Source of the DNA: Lepisosteus oculatus
Taxonomy: Eukaryota > Chordata > Actinopteri > Semionotiformes > Lepisosteidae
DNA: 64,000 nucleotides
NCBI RefSeq assembly: GCF_040954835.1
Contig: NC_090696.1
Coordinates: forward strand, 78,119,722 to 78,183,721
Direction: 5' to 3'
Shown: piece by piece, positions 1-11,198 of the stretch
Layout of the letters: each line of letters begins with the position of its first letter
Position numbering within the stretch: position 1 is the first letter of the stretch
Position numbers and translations under genes: made by a program
Notes under the pieces: model-generated
Seen by the model: only the letters and a program-made list of their open reading frames with translations
Databases searched by the model: none
What the model was told of the DNA's origin: nothing

Positions 1-142
1 GTCGCTGGAGGTGTTGAAGAGCCGCAGCTCCAGTGGAAACACCACCCTGTAGGAGAGCTTGGTGTAGCGGTGCAGCTGCTCCATGTACTTGAACCTTTTC
101 AGGTGCAGAGCCAGGATCATGGGCAGCTTCTTCACCTTCATC
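1..142 (-). CDS. usp46: usp46 coding exon 7 (partial, cut by window edge)
   Basis: Encodes [20 protein letters not shown] through LRLFNTSSD and is still open at base 1, so the exon and the catalytic His region continue to the left. The acceptor CAG is at 145-143. Confidence 0.93.
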
Positions 143-3100
143 CTGCGTCATTAAAACACAAACCACACTCCTCAGAGGGCTGACCAAGCACCCTGAGGCC
201 ACACCCCCAAGAGGGGGCAACCACAACTAGGCCACACCCCCTCAGAGGGCTGACCAAGCACCCCGAGGCCACACCCACTCAGGTGGGAGCAAGTACATTG
301 AGACCACACTTACTAAGAGGACTGGACTAACACACTGAGGCCAAGCCCAGTCAGGACAGTGCACTGCCAGAGTCCACATCTCTGTCAGAGACCCAGCAGG
401 CCACTGCAAGACCTTCTAAGGAGATACCTCTGGAGTCATCTTTCTCAGTTCACGCAGGATAAATTCACAGGATTCCATTCTTTTCTTATGGCAACTGTGG
501 AAGTGCACTGAAAACTGAGAACGGGAGTCAGGAGTAATCAGGACTCACAAACCGAACTGCCTTTGAAACAAGTAATCAAGCACCTCTGCCGGTACCCCGA
601 GCATCACACTCCATAAACGTTCACACGCTCCAATCACAAGCAAGGCGGCGTATTAATGGCGTCTGTCCCCGGGCCTGTAGAGGAGTGGAGATGTGAGCCT
701 TCTCCTGCCACCTCCCAGCCGCACTCCTCCTCCGGCACAGGCCCGGGCTGCACTGACCTTTTCTGTGCTTCCTGCTTACTGCAGCACGTTTCACAGTAGT
801 ACTTGTATTCGCTGCACAGGGTCTCCGTGTTGCTGAAATCCCTGAAAAAAAGCCCAGAATTCTTTAAGAGACCTTTATTTCAAGGACAGGCGGGCAGTTC
901 CTATCAAAGGTGCACGGGTTCTGCCTTTAATAATCTTCAGTGTCCTGACCCCACCGGAGCTACTGGGTCAGTACTACCCAGCAGAAGTGTCTCTTTAGGA
1001 TGTGGGAGAATGATGGGATGCTGTTCTATCCTGAGAGGGGGCTACAGGGACCTTCCTGGGAGGAGATACAGCTCCTCCACCCTGACACCCTCCCACTGAA
1101 ATTCCAAGCTCACCCTGGGGATGTGAGCAGGCAGACATACAACCTAAAAGGCGTCTTTCAATTGCCTAGAAACACGGAAATGCCATGAATATCGCAAAGC
1201 ATTTCTGCGAAACAAATCTGAATGAAGCACCACAATTCCCCGCTTTTACAGCCGTCCACTTATCAAAGAGATGTTGAACTGGAAAGACAGAATAACTTGG
1301 GACTCATCGCCCTGTGTTGCTTTTCACTCAGCTCCCAGTTCCTGCTCTCGAGTACCTGAGGAAGGTGGGAGAGCTACAGCTCCCAGAGTTCAATCTGGTT
1401 TCTGTTTCACTTCCTGCTCTGCTACACACCTTCAATAACACAGGACTGGCAATCACTAATTGGATAGCAAACCATACTCATATTCACACTGGGAATTGAC
1501 CTGAAGATGGAACTGCTGTAAGGAGGATTTCTGCAAGTGTCCAGAGAAAAGTGTCAAGGATTTTGCACATAGAGAACTTTGGGAAAACTTTCCACCTGAA
1601 TGTTATATTCAGAAAAGTAAAGTCAACCAACTCCAAGGCCCGGAACATGTCGCCCCGCTGTACCTCAGACAGTGTGTAATTGATGTATTTTGCTCCACAT
1701 CAACAGAAAGGTCAAGGAAATCTTCATCTTTGCTGCTGACCTGCGGAGAAAGACAAAGCTTTTGTGAGCTCCGGGTCCACCATCCAGAGCCACTTTAAAA
1801 TATTACATAAAAATGCCAAACAGGAGCTCCTTCTTGACAATTAGAAGTGACAATCTTTTTGTCTGCCTTTTGGACTCAAAGGAGCAATGCACCATGTAAT
1901 TCTAAGGAGTTCTCACTTTTTGCAAACTCAAGGAGTGCGATTGCTCGCAAGGAGCTTTTGATGTGCGTTTCTCTTTTCGGCAGCCTCTGCTTCTTATTCA
2001 GATGAAAATTCCAGCTTTGCCAAAGAATGACAGCAATGTAAAAAAATTGCAAGTTATGTTTTTAAAAGCTAGGCATTTTGTGGGGAGATGTAATATGTAG
2101 CTTCAATAGAAAAGGTTAATTAAAATCTTATATATAAATATATATAAATGACTACTTAATCCACACACATTCACTGAAGCACTTCAGAAATGCAGTATTT
2201 ACACAATGTGTTACTGGGCAACACTCCTCATCTGATCTCTATTATATGGAGATGCATTATGAGAGACTGAGATACTCTCACAGAAAATGCTACGGGGTCA
2301 CACCTTTCTCTGTCCACCTGGATTAGGCTGCATCTGAGCTGCTGGCTGACACAGAGAGACCACGAGTGACCGTGAGCTGGTCAATCTCGTCCAGGAGAGA
2401 CCACTTGAGAGGTCACTCTTGATGGACGCTGATGATTTAGCATCATGGATGGAGAAGCAGTCCCCTTGCCTGCATGTCTGTGTTCAGGTCCATGCTGAGC
2501 ACACTAGGGACTGACTGCTCCTGCAGGGGTCCCCGTCTTGTCCCCACGACACTTGACGTCCCGCCCACAAACCCGTTTAGGAACTGAGACGCAGCGTTGC
2601 AGCCGAACCCTGACAAACCCGAGACGCTGACAGGAAGGCGCAGCCCTGAGCCTTTCCAGGAGTGCTCCGCTCCGCGCAGGAGCAAAGCTGCTCTCACCGT
2701 CTCGCAGTTCAGGCAGCGCGTCTCGTTGGTCAGCGTCCCCTGGAAGATGTCGTGCACCCAGGTGGGCTCGGCCCGGCCCTCGTCCGCCTCGCCCGCGCTC
2801 CTCGGCCCGCCGTCCTGCCGATCCTGCTGCACGATGTCTGCCACTGTGTTCAGCAGGTAGTTGAGGAACTCGTGGGCGTCCTGCTGCATGTAGTTGTCGA
2901 AGAGATCTGGAGGACAGAGGGCGAGGCGCAGGCGTGAGAGAGAACACCACCTTTCCCGGGAATCACCTGAGCGAACTGGAGTGAGCTCTTTAGAAAGCAA
3001 CCAAACCACATCCATCACACTGAGGGGGCTGGCTGTGGCGCGGGTGTGAGTCATTTTGGTGTGCGGTCTCAAAAAGGTTATTCAAATGAAGAAATGGCGC

Positions 3101-5901
3101 TTGATATGCAGGTTCTTCATCTGTCTAAATAAACACCCGAATCCCTGCAGTTATGAAACTGGCAAATCAGAAATTGTTACTGTTGTTCTGCACAGACAAT
3201 TCTAAGGAAAGTCAGACTATGTCAGATCAAAGCAAGTTAATTTATTCTTCAGTACTCCTTTCTTTGGTGGAGCTCCCAGGACGTTTCCCAGATACTGTAG
3301 AATGAATCCTTCTCCTGGAGAATCCGTTCAAAGCTGGATGTAGGCCACATGCAGTCTTACTGAGCACTGATGCCTGGGATTGGAGCACTGTACTGTACGA
3401 CGTCCACAGCCAGCAGCCTGAGCGCGTGACCCCACTGGCGTGCGCTCATCCGAGCGCTGTGCCAGGACAACACGTATGACCGTGAACAGGCCGCTCAGAA
3501 ATCTGCACAGATGAGCTGTAACACGGACAACGTGTCGTTTCTGGACAACGCAAGACTGCTTCTGGGGGGAAAAGGAGAAAGCAACCTAAACGTGTGGTGA
3601 TCTCAGTGTTGTCACGCGTGTCCCAGGAGGGCTCTGTAAAAACGCACCGGCCCTCGTCGAAGCCGCCACGCAGCGCCCCCAGAGGCTCTCACCGTTTTCC
3701 TTGCGCAGCCGGGAGATGAACTTCTTGGGGGGGATGACGCCCACTTTCTTCTTCTGGGTGGCGATGCTGTGGAAGAGGTCGGCCAGGCAGGTGAGCAGGT
3801 TCTCCTTCTTCTTCTGCTGGGCTCTGTAGGACAGCACGTTCTCGCGGAACGGTCGGCAGAAGAACAGCGCCTGCAGCACCGAGTTGCAGTAGCACGTGTT
3901 GCCGAACTACAGGCGAGAAGGAGGAAGACAGGGGGTTTCTCAATTACACGCCTGCCCTTCCCCGGGGGAGAACGAGTCTCCTGCTCCGCGGGAGAAGCTC
4001 GTCTAGTTTAAAAAAGACACGTGTGCCAGAGGCCTGGGGAAGCTCTGCGCAGAGCCTGCTGGGTGCAAGACTCCCAGAACCCTCTGCAGGAGAGCCGCTT
4101 ATCCGGGGCCTCAACTGTTCCTGCAATTCCAGAGGCCTTTACTACAGGGGCCATTAGTGCCAGGCGAATGCCTGCTGATTGTAGTTTTTTACTTTTTTAA
4201 TGCGCAGTTCAATTCAAAGGTTAAATGACTTTCCAACCCCTTCAGTACACTCTTCATCTAGGAGAACCATATTTGATGACTAAGACCCTTCGACACCAAT
4301 GCCTGCTCCTCCAACAGGGTGCCAGTTTCCGACTGGAGAACGAAGCAATATGAATGGAGAAGATGCATAATTAAATAAGTATTGAAATGTTACTTACATT
4401 GACCAAGCCGAAGTAGTGTTCATTGATTGGAAACTGCTCCAGACCAATGTCTTTTTCCAGAGCAGAGGCATTGGTGCCCTGTAAGAAAACACAGATCGAG
4501 CTGACAGGCGGATCTCAGCTCCTTAACTTCAAACTTCAAGCCTCGCAGCGACCTGACAGCTGCATTCAAGAGCGCTGAGCTGCAGGTGCAGCTGAAAACA
4601 GATACCGCCACTCGGAGGAACACTGCAGCAAAAGTCAGATTCATTTAGTTTTCTCAGTACTACCCAAATATCCTTTGACAGTCTCTTCAGGCAATAACAA
4701 AGGAGATTTACAGGAGACCAAGACGTAGGGACCTCAGTTTAACAACTAATCTGAAGTACAGCACCTCCTGCTGAACAGTGTGCTGGTCACCTCATTGTTG
4801 CAATGGTTTTGGAATTTGTAACCAGAGGGAAGAGTGCCTCCTACTGGTCCATCAACACCATTTACAACAGCAAACTGGTTTCCCAGAGTGGCCCCCCTGC
4901 AGACCTGGCCCGGCCTTGCTGAGCTTCTGAGCTGTGCTGAGATCAGGACAGAAGGTTCTGGGGTTATAGTGCAATGTATCGATAATTTTCTCCTTCAAAT
5001 TCAACATATAGAACCTGTCATTATTTCCATACTGGAACTAAACATCACACTGCAAGAACATGTTCAATAATGTCTAAGGTTGCTGAAAAAAGTAATTGGA
5101 ACTGTCCCGGTTTTTCTTTAATGCTCTTTATGAAAAAAAGAACACAACGAGAAAAACTTTATCTCATAATTCGCCACAACTTACTAAACCTGCAAGCTAG
5201 CGTGCTTGTTATCATCATAAATATTTTACGTCTCAGGAGAGGCAGTTAAAATGAGTTTCCAATTAGCAGATGTTTTCCCAAGACTCGTCTTGGGGAATCA
5301 GTGACAGGCACTGTGAATCATGTATTTTACACACTTTCAGGACAGAGGGGAAAATGAGCGCGGTGCCTGGGCTCCACACCACACGCTATCAAAAGTTGAC
5401 CTCGGTGTAAGTCTTTCAGAACTGTCGGGAACAACAGGGACCATTTAATCGCGGATTAGCCTAGTTTTTCTTTGCCCGGCCAGATCTACGGAGAAGTTTC
5501 AAAATATGTACGCGAAGGATGCGCATTATCCTCGGGGGGAGAAAACAGACTGTATATACACAGTCAACGGCAAAAGAAAAGGTAAATCTCAGCCCGCACG
5601 ATTGCAAAAGTCGCAGGAAACCGCAGTAAAACCATCCACCCGCCCGCCACTGAGTGACGCCCCGGCCGGCAGCCGTGCCCTTGTGCCCTCGGTTAGAGCT
5701 GCGCATCCCTGCCAGGCGCCCGGTCTGAGCCCCGGCCAGCGCTGGACCTAAGGCAACTCGCACCGGGAGCACCGGCGGCGAGAGAGCCCCCCGTACCCCC
5801 CGATCGCTGCCCGCCTGTCACCATCGCACACCGAGGGCCATCCTGTGCATGAGCGCTTTACTTACCATATTACAAATGGAGGCGATATTTCTGACAGTCA
5901 T
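1..5901 (-). CDS. usp46: usp46, ubiquitin-specific protease 46 (5' seven coding exons; 3' end outside window)
   Basis: Cysteine deubiquitinase of the USP12/USP46 pair; in other vertebrates it is activated by WDR48 (UAF1) and WDR20 and acts on histone and receptor substrates. Coding exons on the minus strand are 5866-5901, 4398-4478, 3693-3906, 2698-2906, 1664-1740, 758-841 and 1-142. All join with GT-AG sites and keep one frame, 843 nt or 281 codons; the human protein has 366 residues, so about 85 are missing to the left. The catalytic Cys box ([10 protein letters not shown]) is in exon 3 and the zinc-binding CxxC pairs are in exons 4 and 6. The His box lies in the missing part. USP46 rather than USP12 is chosen from [24 protein letters not shown] and RCLNCETV. 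The segment before PTWVHDIFQ is GC-rich and diverged from mammals. It probably shares a bidirectional CpG promoter region with the plus-strand side. Confidence 0.96.
171..300. repeat. 70-bp imperfect tandem repeat in usp46 intron
   Basis: Two-copy repeat: the block beginning CTCAGAGGGCTGACCAAGCA occurs at 171 and again at 241, with weaker similarity downstream. It is intronic, with no sign of function. Confidence 0.7.
758..841 (-). CDS. usp46: usp46 coding exon 6
   Basis: 84 nt encoding [20 protein letters not shown] and SKQEAQKR. It carries the second zinc-binding cysteines. The acceptor is preceded by a T-run and the donor is GTCAGT. Confidence 0.94.
1664..1740 (-). CDS. usp46: usp46 coding exon 5
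   Basis: 77 nt encoding [20 protein letters not shown] through THCLR, with CCGCAG acceptor and GTACAG donor. The arginine codon is split with exon 6. Confidence 0.94.
2698..2906 (-). CDS. usp46: usp46 coding exon 4
   Basis: 209 nt from [19 protein letters not shown] through [16 protein letters not shown]. The linker between [10 protein letters not shown] and PTWVHDIFQ is shorter and GC-richer than in mammals, as expected for this variable loop. RCLNC is the first zinc-binding CxxC. Confidence 0.95.
3693..3906 (-). CDS. usp46: usp46 coding exon 3 (catalytic Cys box)
   Basis: 214 nt from [12 protein letters not shown] through FISRLRKEN. It contains the catalytic cysteine of the USP Cys box and the very conserved [18 protein letters not shown] block. 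The donor GTGAGAG follows the first base of the next aspartate codon, which is completed by exon 4. Confidence 0.96.
4398..4478 (-). CDS. usp46: usp46 coding exon 2
   Basis: 81 nt encoding [12 protein letters not shown] through NEHYFGLVN. The acceptor is TTTTCTTACAG and the donor is GTAAGT. In phase 0 with exons 1 and 3. Confidence 0.95.
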
Positions 5902-6440
5902 TTAGTTTACAGGGTCCCCCCTCAGCGCCATCTTTATAAAATAAACATGATTTACGGAGGCTGGACGATGCCGAAAAGGTCTTCCGCCGGCAGCTCCAGG
6001 AGCCAGGGAGCTACGCCGCCTTGCCCCGGCGCAATATACACACCGCCCCCCGGCCACCGGGCTCGGACCTGCGCCGGCGGATGCGTGCACGCCGCCCGGG
6101 CAGGGGACGAGAGGGCAGCGGGGCGCCCTAGCGCCCGCCTCGGTGCATGTCTCCGCCAGGTGATGCCCCCTCGCTGCGCTCGGACGGCGGACGCGAACAG
6201 GACGGCCTGCGTCGGGTTGCCGGGACCGGCGAGTCGCAGGGAGAAGTAGCCACACGCCCCCTCCCGCTCGCCGAGGTGGGTAGGTACCGAACCGGCTCGG
6301 AGCGCGGCGGCGGCGGCGGGGCCGGCTGAGAGACAGACCGGCTGGGCTAATCGGATGGCCGTGCGGGGATCCCGGAGCCGGGCTGCGGCCAATCAGCCGG
6401 CCAGCGCCGCAGCCAGGAGCCTGGGGAGGGGGGCGAGGCG
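5640..6440. promoter_or_regulatory. usp46 CpG-island promoter
   Basis: Dense CpG stretch surrounding usp46 exon 1 and its 5' side. A CCAAT motif is present at 6389-6393 (NF-Y type, orientation-independent). There is no clear TATA box toward usp46, which fits a CpG-type dispersed start. Long open frames here on both strands reflect GC richness rather than genes. Confidence 0.75.
5866..5901 (-). CDS. usp46: usp46 coding exon 1 (start codon)
   Basis: The reverse complement reads ATG at 5901-5899, encoding [12 protein letters not shown], followed directly by a GTAAGT donor. This matches the known USP46 amino terminus, so the start is secure. The upstream 5' UTR runs into the CpG-rich segment toward 6400. 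Confidence 0.93.
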
Positions 6441-6499
6441 ACAGAGGCTGGAGCAGTTTAAAGAGAAGGCAGCTGTCAGGACTGATCCCACTCCACACA

Positions 6500-7265
6500 C
6501 CGCGTTAAACACGCTCTGCTGTTCCTGAGCAGAGCTGCACTGTTGCACCGCTTCACTGAATAGTGTCCTTATATTTTTCTCAGGACAAACTTAAGAGTAT
6601 CGCTCGGCCTTGTCTCCGCACGCTGTTCAGTGCTCTTTCCTTGGCTATGAAATAGAGCGCACTGAAGCTGGGAGTAGTCTGTATAGTGTTTTTTTCTTCC
6701 TGTTGTGTTAATGGCACATGGCTCGGACTGCTTGCCCCGAATAACAGATATTGTAGGTATCCCCTCACAGCAGGCTCGCAAAGGTGTAGCACTCGAAGGA
6801 AACAGGACAAGTCATGTCTGTTACTGAGGTCTGTTATTCTGTGGAAGTCTACACCTCCTTCACCAAGTGATTGCACCTGTTAACAGTACGAACCTTTGAC
6901 CAAAACAAATGACCTGTTCCAACAACATTTAGAGAAGCTGTACAGGCTGAGAAGCACAGCACGGTGTGATTCCTGTTGGACGTTAGGGAGGAGCATCTGT
7001 GAACCAGGGTGTCAGGGGGCGTACGTCCTTCTGGTAGAACGCTAGCGTGTGGCAACAGCAGGGGACACAGACCTTTCCTCTAGAAGTACCCATGGAGCTG
7101 CGGTCACAGCCAGGGTAGAGCATCAGCAAGAAGCACGTGTTGTCATCTATGGGTATGCGAACGTGTAACACTGTGTAACGCTTACGGCCGACAGGTACTG
7201 TGTAAGAGCCGGCTTACCAGAGCAGGTGACGTCACCGCCCTTCCCTGTGACAGCAGGACCACAGC
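6500..7265. other. intergenic, no gene seen
   Basis: Between the usp46 promoter and the first SINE-like head. No coding exon, RNA gene or clear repeat is recognised on either strand. Confidence 0.5.
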
Positions 7266-7269
7266 CCCT

Positions 7270-7410
7270 GGGCTGGGGAGAGATCTCTCTTCGGCTCACC
7301 GAGCTGGGTCCCTGCTGAGCGACGCGGGAGTCCCGGGTTCGAGCCCCCCGACGGTGGGGGGCCGACCTAATGCGGCAAGGGTGCCCGCCTGAACCCCCGT
7401 TGCGTTACAA
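7270..7410 (+). mobile_element. probable tRNA-derived SINE head
   Basis: A GGGTTCGAGCC B-box (around 7336) is preceded by an A-box-like stretch around 7295-7315, as in a tRNA-type RNA polymerase III promoter. No complete cloverleaf can be folded, so this is better read as a SINE head than a functional tRNA gene. Confidence 0.4.
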
Positions 7411-8214
7411 CTGTAACAGAGCACTTCCAGTTCTGACCAATTGTTTCTTCAGCTCTGTGAAAGCTTGCCAAAAAAAAGACTTCTAAAATGTAACAACGTT
7501 TTTCTGGTAAACAGAGTGTTTACAGTGGAAGCACTATCTCCCATAATCAAGCCAGTTGGTGACATTTGGAGTTCTGTGGGATCTCTGTGGGATCTGTGTG
7601 GAGACAGCGTTCCGAGGAAGTCTCATTGTTTTTAATGATGCTTAAAATAGATGGTGCTGTACAACTGTCTGCCAGCTTCGTAAAGAGGCTACAATGTTTT
7701 ATTAAACGATTAATGGGTCTTCGGTTGTGGTTTCTTAAGAAGAGTGGGCTATTGTTTCCCAAGAGGGCTTCCATGGAAATGCTTTTTTTAGTTTGCTTTT
7801 GAATTTGGTTTATAAGAAACTCAGTAAACTCAGCCTGCAAGACCTCATCTGGGAGGTGCTTGTTGGGAATACAAAGCTGCGTGCGATTTATTAGCTAGTA
7901 CAGCTCATCCCACCAGGGACGGAGGATACCTCCTCTGGCTCCTTTCAAGTTGTGTTACATTTACACAGTCACATTCCCCGGTTCGCTGAAATGAAACAGA
8001 ACTCAATTTCCCTTCAAAGAAGCTGGGAAGCTTTGAGCTTTGCTCATCCTAAATGGAACATCTACAAAACATTCAGGTCTAAACCATCAGATGACAATAA
8101 AAATGAAGTGTTTTTCGAAAGTTTTTGCTCCAGTGTGTATCTGTGAATGTACAGTATGTTCTGCACTGCAGAGTATGTCATGTCAGAGAGAAGACGAGTC
8201 AGACTGTTTGACCC

Positions 8215-8425
8215 TGCTTGCTCATCAGGCTGGAAGCTGCTCAATGAATTCAAGAACTCATCCCACCATATTTTGAAAGATCCCAGGGAATCTTCTTCAG
8301 CAGCTCTGCTGGGTAGTGTGTTCCAGACCCCCCATGAACATTTGTGTTAAAAACGCCCCCTGTTTTCACTCCTGAATGGCCTCCCTCTTAGTTACTGTCC
8401 CACCTGAAATACTTTTGACTGTGCC
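8215..8425 (-). mobile_element. decayed LINE (CR1/L2-like) 3' fragment
   Basis: Read on the minus strand it resembles the 3' end of the CR1/L2-type LINEs common in early-branching ray-finned fishes. Landmarks on the plus strand are TCCCAGGGAATCTTC, TGGGTAGTGTGTTCCAGAC and the following CCCCTGTTTTCA block. Non-coding relic. Confidence 0.55.
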
Positions 8426-8499
8426 TCCTATATTGTGGCGTTGATTAGGTAACCATCGTCTGTAGAGTCTCAAATAGACGCTCAAACCCACCCCCCCGG

Positions 8500-8800
8500 T
8501 TCAAACCAATTGCCCACCCGCTCAAACTGTTCTGGCGATGGCCTGCTGTGTCGAGCCAGTGCCGTGCAGAGCTGCGCCTTTAACGAAGGAGGCCGGGCTC
8601 CGGGGCTCGCTAGTTTCCCAGCATGCACCGGCGCTCCTCCTCTTCCTCCTGGGCCGCGCGGTGGACGGACGCGCGGGCTGTGCGGGCGTTGTGCAGATTT
8701 GGAGAAATCGTGAAATGAAATGGCGCAGAGGGACGCAGCAGCTAGCGTTTCTGTGGGGGGAACGCGAGTGCAATGTCCCGCGTTATTATTCATCAGCTGG
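8500..8800. promoter_or_regulatory. CpG-rich segment with ZNF143/Staf-like site
   Basis: GC- and CpG-rich patch containing TTTCCCAGCATGCA (8614-8627), close to the TTCCCAGCATGC core bound by ZNF143 at many CpG promoters. A pyrimidine-rich run follows at about 8632-8658. It may be an upstream promoter of the snoRNA host gene or of an unseen transcript; no exon is identifiable. Confidence 0.4.
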
Positions 8801-9384
8801 ATGGTTAGTTATTGGGGGATCCTTTGTTTTCTGGGGGGGCGGTTTGTGCTGCACAGGCCTCCGGCTGTCTACCCCTGGTAGTTGACAAACCGTGTAGTTC
8901 AGAGAGGTAGAAGGAAGCAGTAGTGTAGCCTTTATACGTGATTAAAATTTGCTTAGCGGAATTGCGACGCAGTAATAATGCACTTTGCAGTGCTTGGGGA
9001 GGTCGCGGCGCGGTTGTGTGCTGAGGCTGTACGGGGAGTTGGGTTTTTCAGCGACCACGTGGCATGCGGATTTTGCTGTTTCGTTTTGTTATCGCCTTTT
9101 CCTGACGGGTTTGCCCACGTTTCCGTCTTGCGTAGCTTTGTCGAACGAACCGTCTGCTAGTATTTCTCTGGTAATGGAACAAGTAAAATTTTATTCTATG
9201 CTGAATAGAGAAGAAAAAAAAAACTTAGTGTTTTCCTTCTCTTTTCAGCAGGAATAAACTTTTACTCGTTCCTTTGCAGCTCACGCATGCTGACGCAGCT
9301 CCCTACTTGAACTGCTTTCGGTGATAACTGCGTTTGCATTGTGAGCTGTGGCTGGTTTCCCCTCCCAGCCAGGAAAGGGGCGGA

Positions 9385-9420
9385 TAAATATAAATGCGGC
9401 CCTTTCTTCCTCCGTTTGGA
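9385..9420 (+). promoter_or_regulatory. candidate host-gene promoter: TATA-like motif plus pyrimidine tract
   Basis: A TATA-like AAATATAAAT (9385-9394) is followed by a C/T-rich tract (9400-9413) like the 5' TOP start of snoRNA host genes. The spacing is short for a TATA box, so the actual start may lie at about 9415-9440. Confidence 0.4.
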
Positions 9421-9826
9421 GCCCGCAGCACTGTGCTCTTCACACCAGCAGGTCTGGGATACCCGGTCCGGGCTCCACGCGGAAGCGCCTTGATGTCGGT
9501 GCGTCTTTCTCCTTTAAAGAAGGAGGAAAAAAATCTCGTTTTTGTGTTTCCACAGCTGGGGGCGGGCCTGCGGCGTTCCGTGTCCGACACGGGAGGACAG
9601 ATGAGTGCCCTCTCTGCCCCGAGTCCTGATCGCCTAGGTAGGTCCTGATCGCCTTGGTCTGTTGCGTGACGAGCGACCCCTCTCGGGTGTCGTCTGAATC
9701 GGGGGTCCTGCAGGGTCCTGTTTTCTTTGGATTCGTGTTCCAGCTGCGATCTGCTCCAGGGTGGGTCTAAGTTATTTTAATTGGTGACCTCACTGTAGTG
9801 CTTCTAACCAGGCTGGCGTGGGGCGG

Positions 9827-10000
9827 TTACAGGTAGCGGTAGCCCTCGATCACGTGGAAGATCTGTGTGATCGCCTGTAAGATGAGGGAAATGGTCAGCC
9901 ACTCGCTGCCCACTTTGGACCAGAAGCCAGGAGCCCCGGCCCTGCGGGAGCTGAGTGTCAGAGCTCCGATGTCGATACTGTCCCAGTCGAAGTGATGACC
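9827..10000 (-). CDS. unidentified 3'-terminal coding exon (C-terminal membrane-like segment)
   Basis: On the minus strand, a CTCCAG acceptor at 10006-10001 opens a 57-codon frame ending in TAA at 9829-9827. It contains FDWDSIDIGAL, then a hydrophobic stretch around LTISLILQAITQIF, ending VIEGYRYL. Third positions are mostly G or C and no stop interrupts the frame, which looks like real coding sequence. I do not recognise the protein and found no upstream exon on the minus strand. It could be the last exon of a small membrane protein, a retained fragment, or chance. Weak decayed similarity occurs at 11864-12037 and 13800-13975. It lies antisense inside the proposed first intron of the snoRNA host. 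Confidence 0.35.
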   Translation of the reverse strand, partial: GHHFDWDSIDIGALTLSSRRAGAPGFWSKVGSEWLTISLILQAITQIFHVIEGYRYL

Positions 10001-10374
10001 TGGAGGCGTTGCACTGGTGGACCGCAGAGCGGGCATGCAGGGGTGACACTGGAGACGGTTAGATTCACACGCGCGGTCTCACGGGTACCGTCAGGACACA
10101 CCAGGCGTTTTCTTATTCTAGTGCTGGCGTGCACATAGCGGTGGTGCTTGCTTTGTATGCTGTAGTAGTTCTCTGTGGGAGGCTTATTTTTTTAAACTGG
10201 ATCGATGCACCATGTTCGTCTTTTGTTTCTGAATGCCGCAATGGAACGGTCCCCCGCTGGTTCGCGGTTGTGACTGTGGACGCGTCTCGACAAGCCTCAC
10301 CAGGGCCCTGTGTTGAAAGGTGCTGTGTATGAGAGTGAGACTGACTGATTGACAGGTTGTCTTTTCAATTGCAG

Positions 10375-10441
10375 CCCCCTGACGGGCGATGCTGTCCTCC
10401 AGCCATCGCGGTGTAGTCGTGGCTCCGGGTTCGACAGGAAG
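10375..10441 (+). ncRNA. snoRNA host gene exon upstream of the array
   Basis: 67 nt flanked by a TTTTCAATTGCAG acceptor and a GTATGC donor. Unlike the later exons it is unique in sequence; snoRNA copy 1 begins 25 nt after its donor. No useful reading frame. Confidence 0.5.
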
Positions 10442-10466
10442 GTATGCAGTCTTAATGGTTTTGTAT

Positions 10467-10596
10467 CCCCTTAAAGCTTTGCCCATTTAAGGCTGTCAGT
10501 GTCTTGGGTGGCCAACACAGGGGGGAACAGCACTCCTCTCTTAAACCCGAAGCAGAGGTGCCGTCTCTGGTTCGGATCCTGTCGTGAGGAACACAT
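10467..10596 (+). ncRNA. H/ACA box snoRNA, copy 1 (possible SNORA26 family)
   Basis: 130 nt with the hairpin-hinge-hairpin-tail plan of H/ACA RNAs. The H box ACAGCA is at 10527-10532 and the ACA box at 10591-10593, three bases before the end. In the 3' hairpin, CCTC (10535-10538) pairs with GAGG (10586-10589), CCGAA (10547-10551) with TTCGG (10571-10575), and CAGAG (10553-10557) with CTCTG (10565-10569). The upper stem ends 15 nt before ACA, the standard spacing for selecting the target uridine. The 5' hairpin can form GGCTGTC/GGTGGCC with wobble pairs. It lies in the intron after exon 10375-10441. The expected role is guiding rRNA pseudouridylation with dyskerin; the target is not assigned. 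The SNORA26 link is inferred from synteny only. Confidence 0.8.
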
Positions 10597-11107
10597 TTAC
10601 TCTGGAACTGAGGATGTCATGCGTCTAGTGTGTCCAGAGCTCAGATCTGTTCTGTATTCAAGTTGGGAGTAGATGGGGATGTTTCAGGCAATTTGATGGT
10701 TTATTCACAATTTATTTGTGAATAAAAGAAGTTAAAATTGTACTGTGCCGTTACATGTTTTATTTGTAACTGTATAAAGTATTAAACTTCTGTCTGTCGC
10801 TTGATGGCTGTTGAAATTTAAGCAACATCAAATCTTGTCTCTCCATCTTGGAGCACGTCTCATAGAGAAATTGGGAGGCTCTTGTGTTTTAGCACAAAAT
10901 CAAGTCCAGTTTACTAGGACCAAGGGCAGTACAGCACTGAGTGCAAACTTAATCTGTACACCCTTGTATAGGAGCTTGTAGAACTGGGAATCTCTGTGCA
11001 CTGCAGTTGAAGTGCCTGCAGTAGAGACAGTTGTGGAGTAAGATGTACCTTTGCAGTGTGGCCAACAGGACAACAATGTTAACACCTGTCTTTATGATCT
11101 TTTGAAG

Positions 11108-11168
11108 GTGTGGAATGGAGTCTGTGTGCGCACTGGGCATGAAATTCATTCTCTGCACTGCTCTGAAG
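11108..11168 (+). ncRNA. repeated 61-nt host exon, copy 1
   Basis: Preceded by a pyrimidine-rich tract ending TTTTGAAG and followed by GTGAGT. No coding potential. snoRNA copy 2 starts 30 nt past the donor. Confidence 0.6.
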
Positions 11169-11198
11169 GTGAGTGAAGTAGTCCTGATGAACAGATGT

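Noticed and set aside
5902-6498. 198-codon open frame in the usp46 CpG region
   Set aside because: Arginine/proline/alanine-rich translation typical of CpG islands, with no family or splice support.
10905-11040. Possible second snoRNA in the spacer (GTACAG/CTGTAC and GCACT/AGTGC hairpins followed by GAGACAGTT)
   Set aside because: The distance from the upper stem to the ACA is about 11 nt, no convincing H box or paired pocket exists, and conservation among units is no higher than in the rest of the spacer.
11188-11196. CTGATGA resembling a C box just upstream of snoRNA copies
   Set aside because: No matching D box or terminal stem at a suitable distance, so a C/D snoRNA is not supported.
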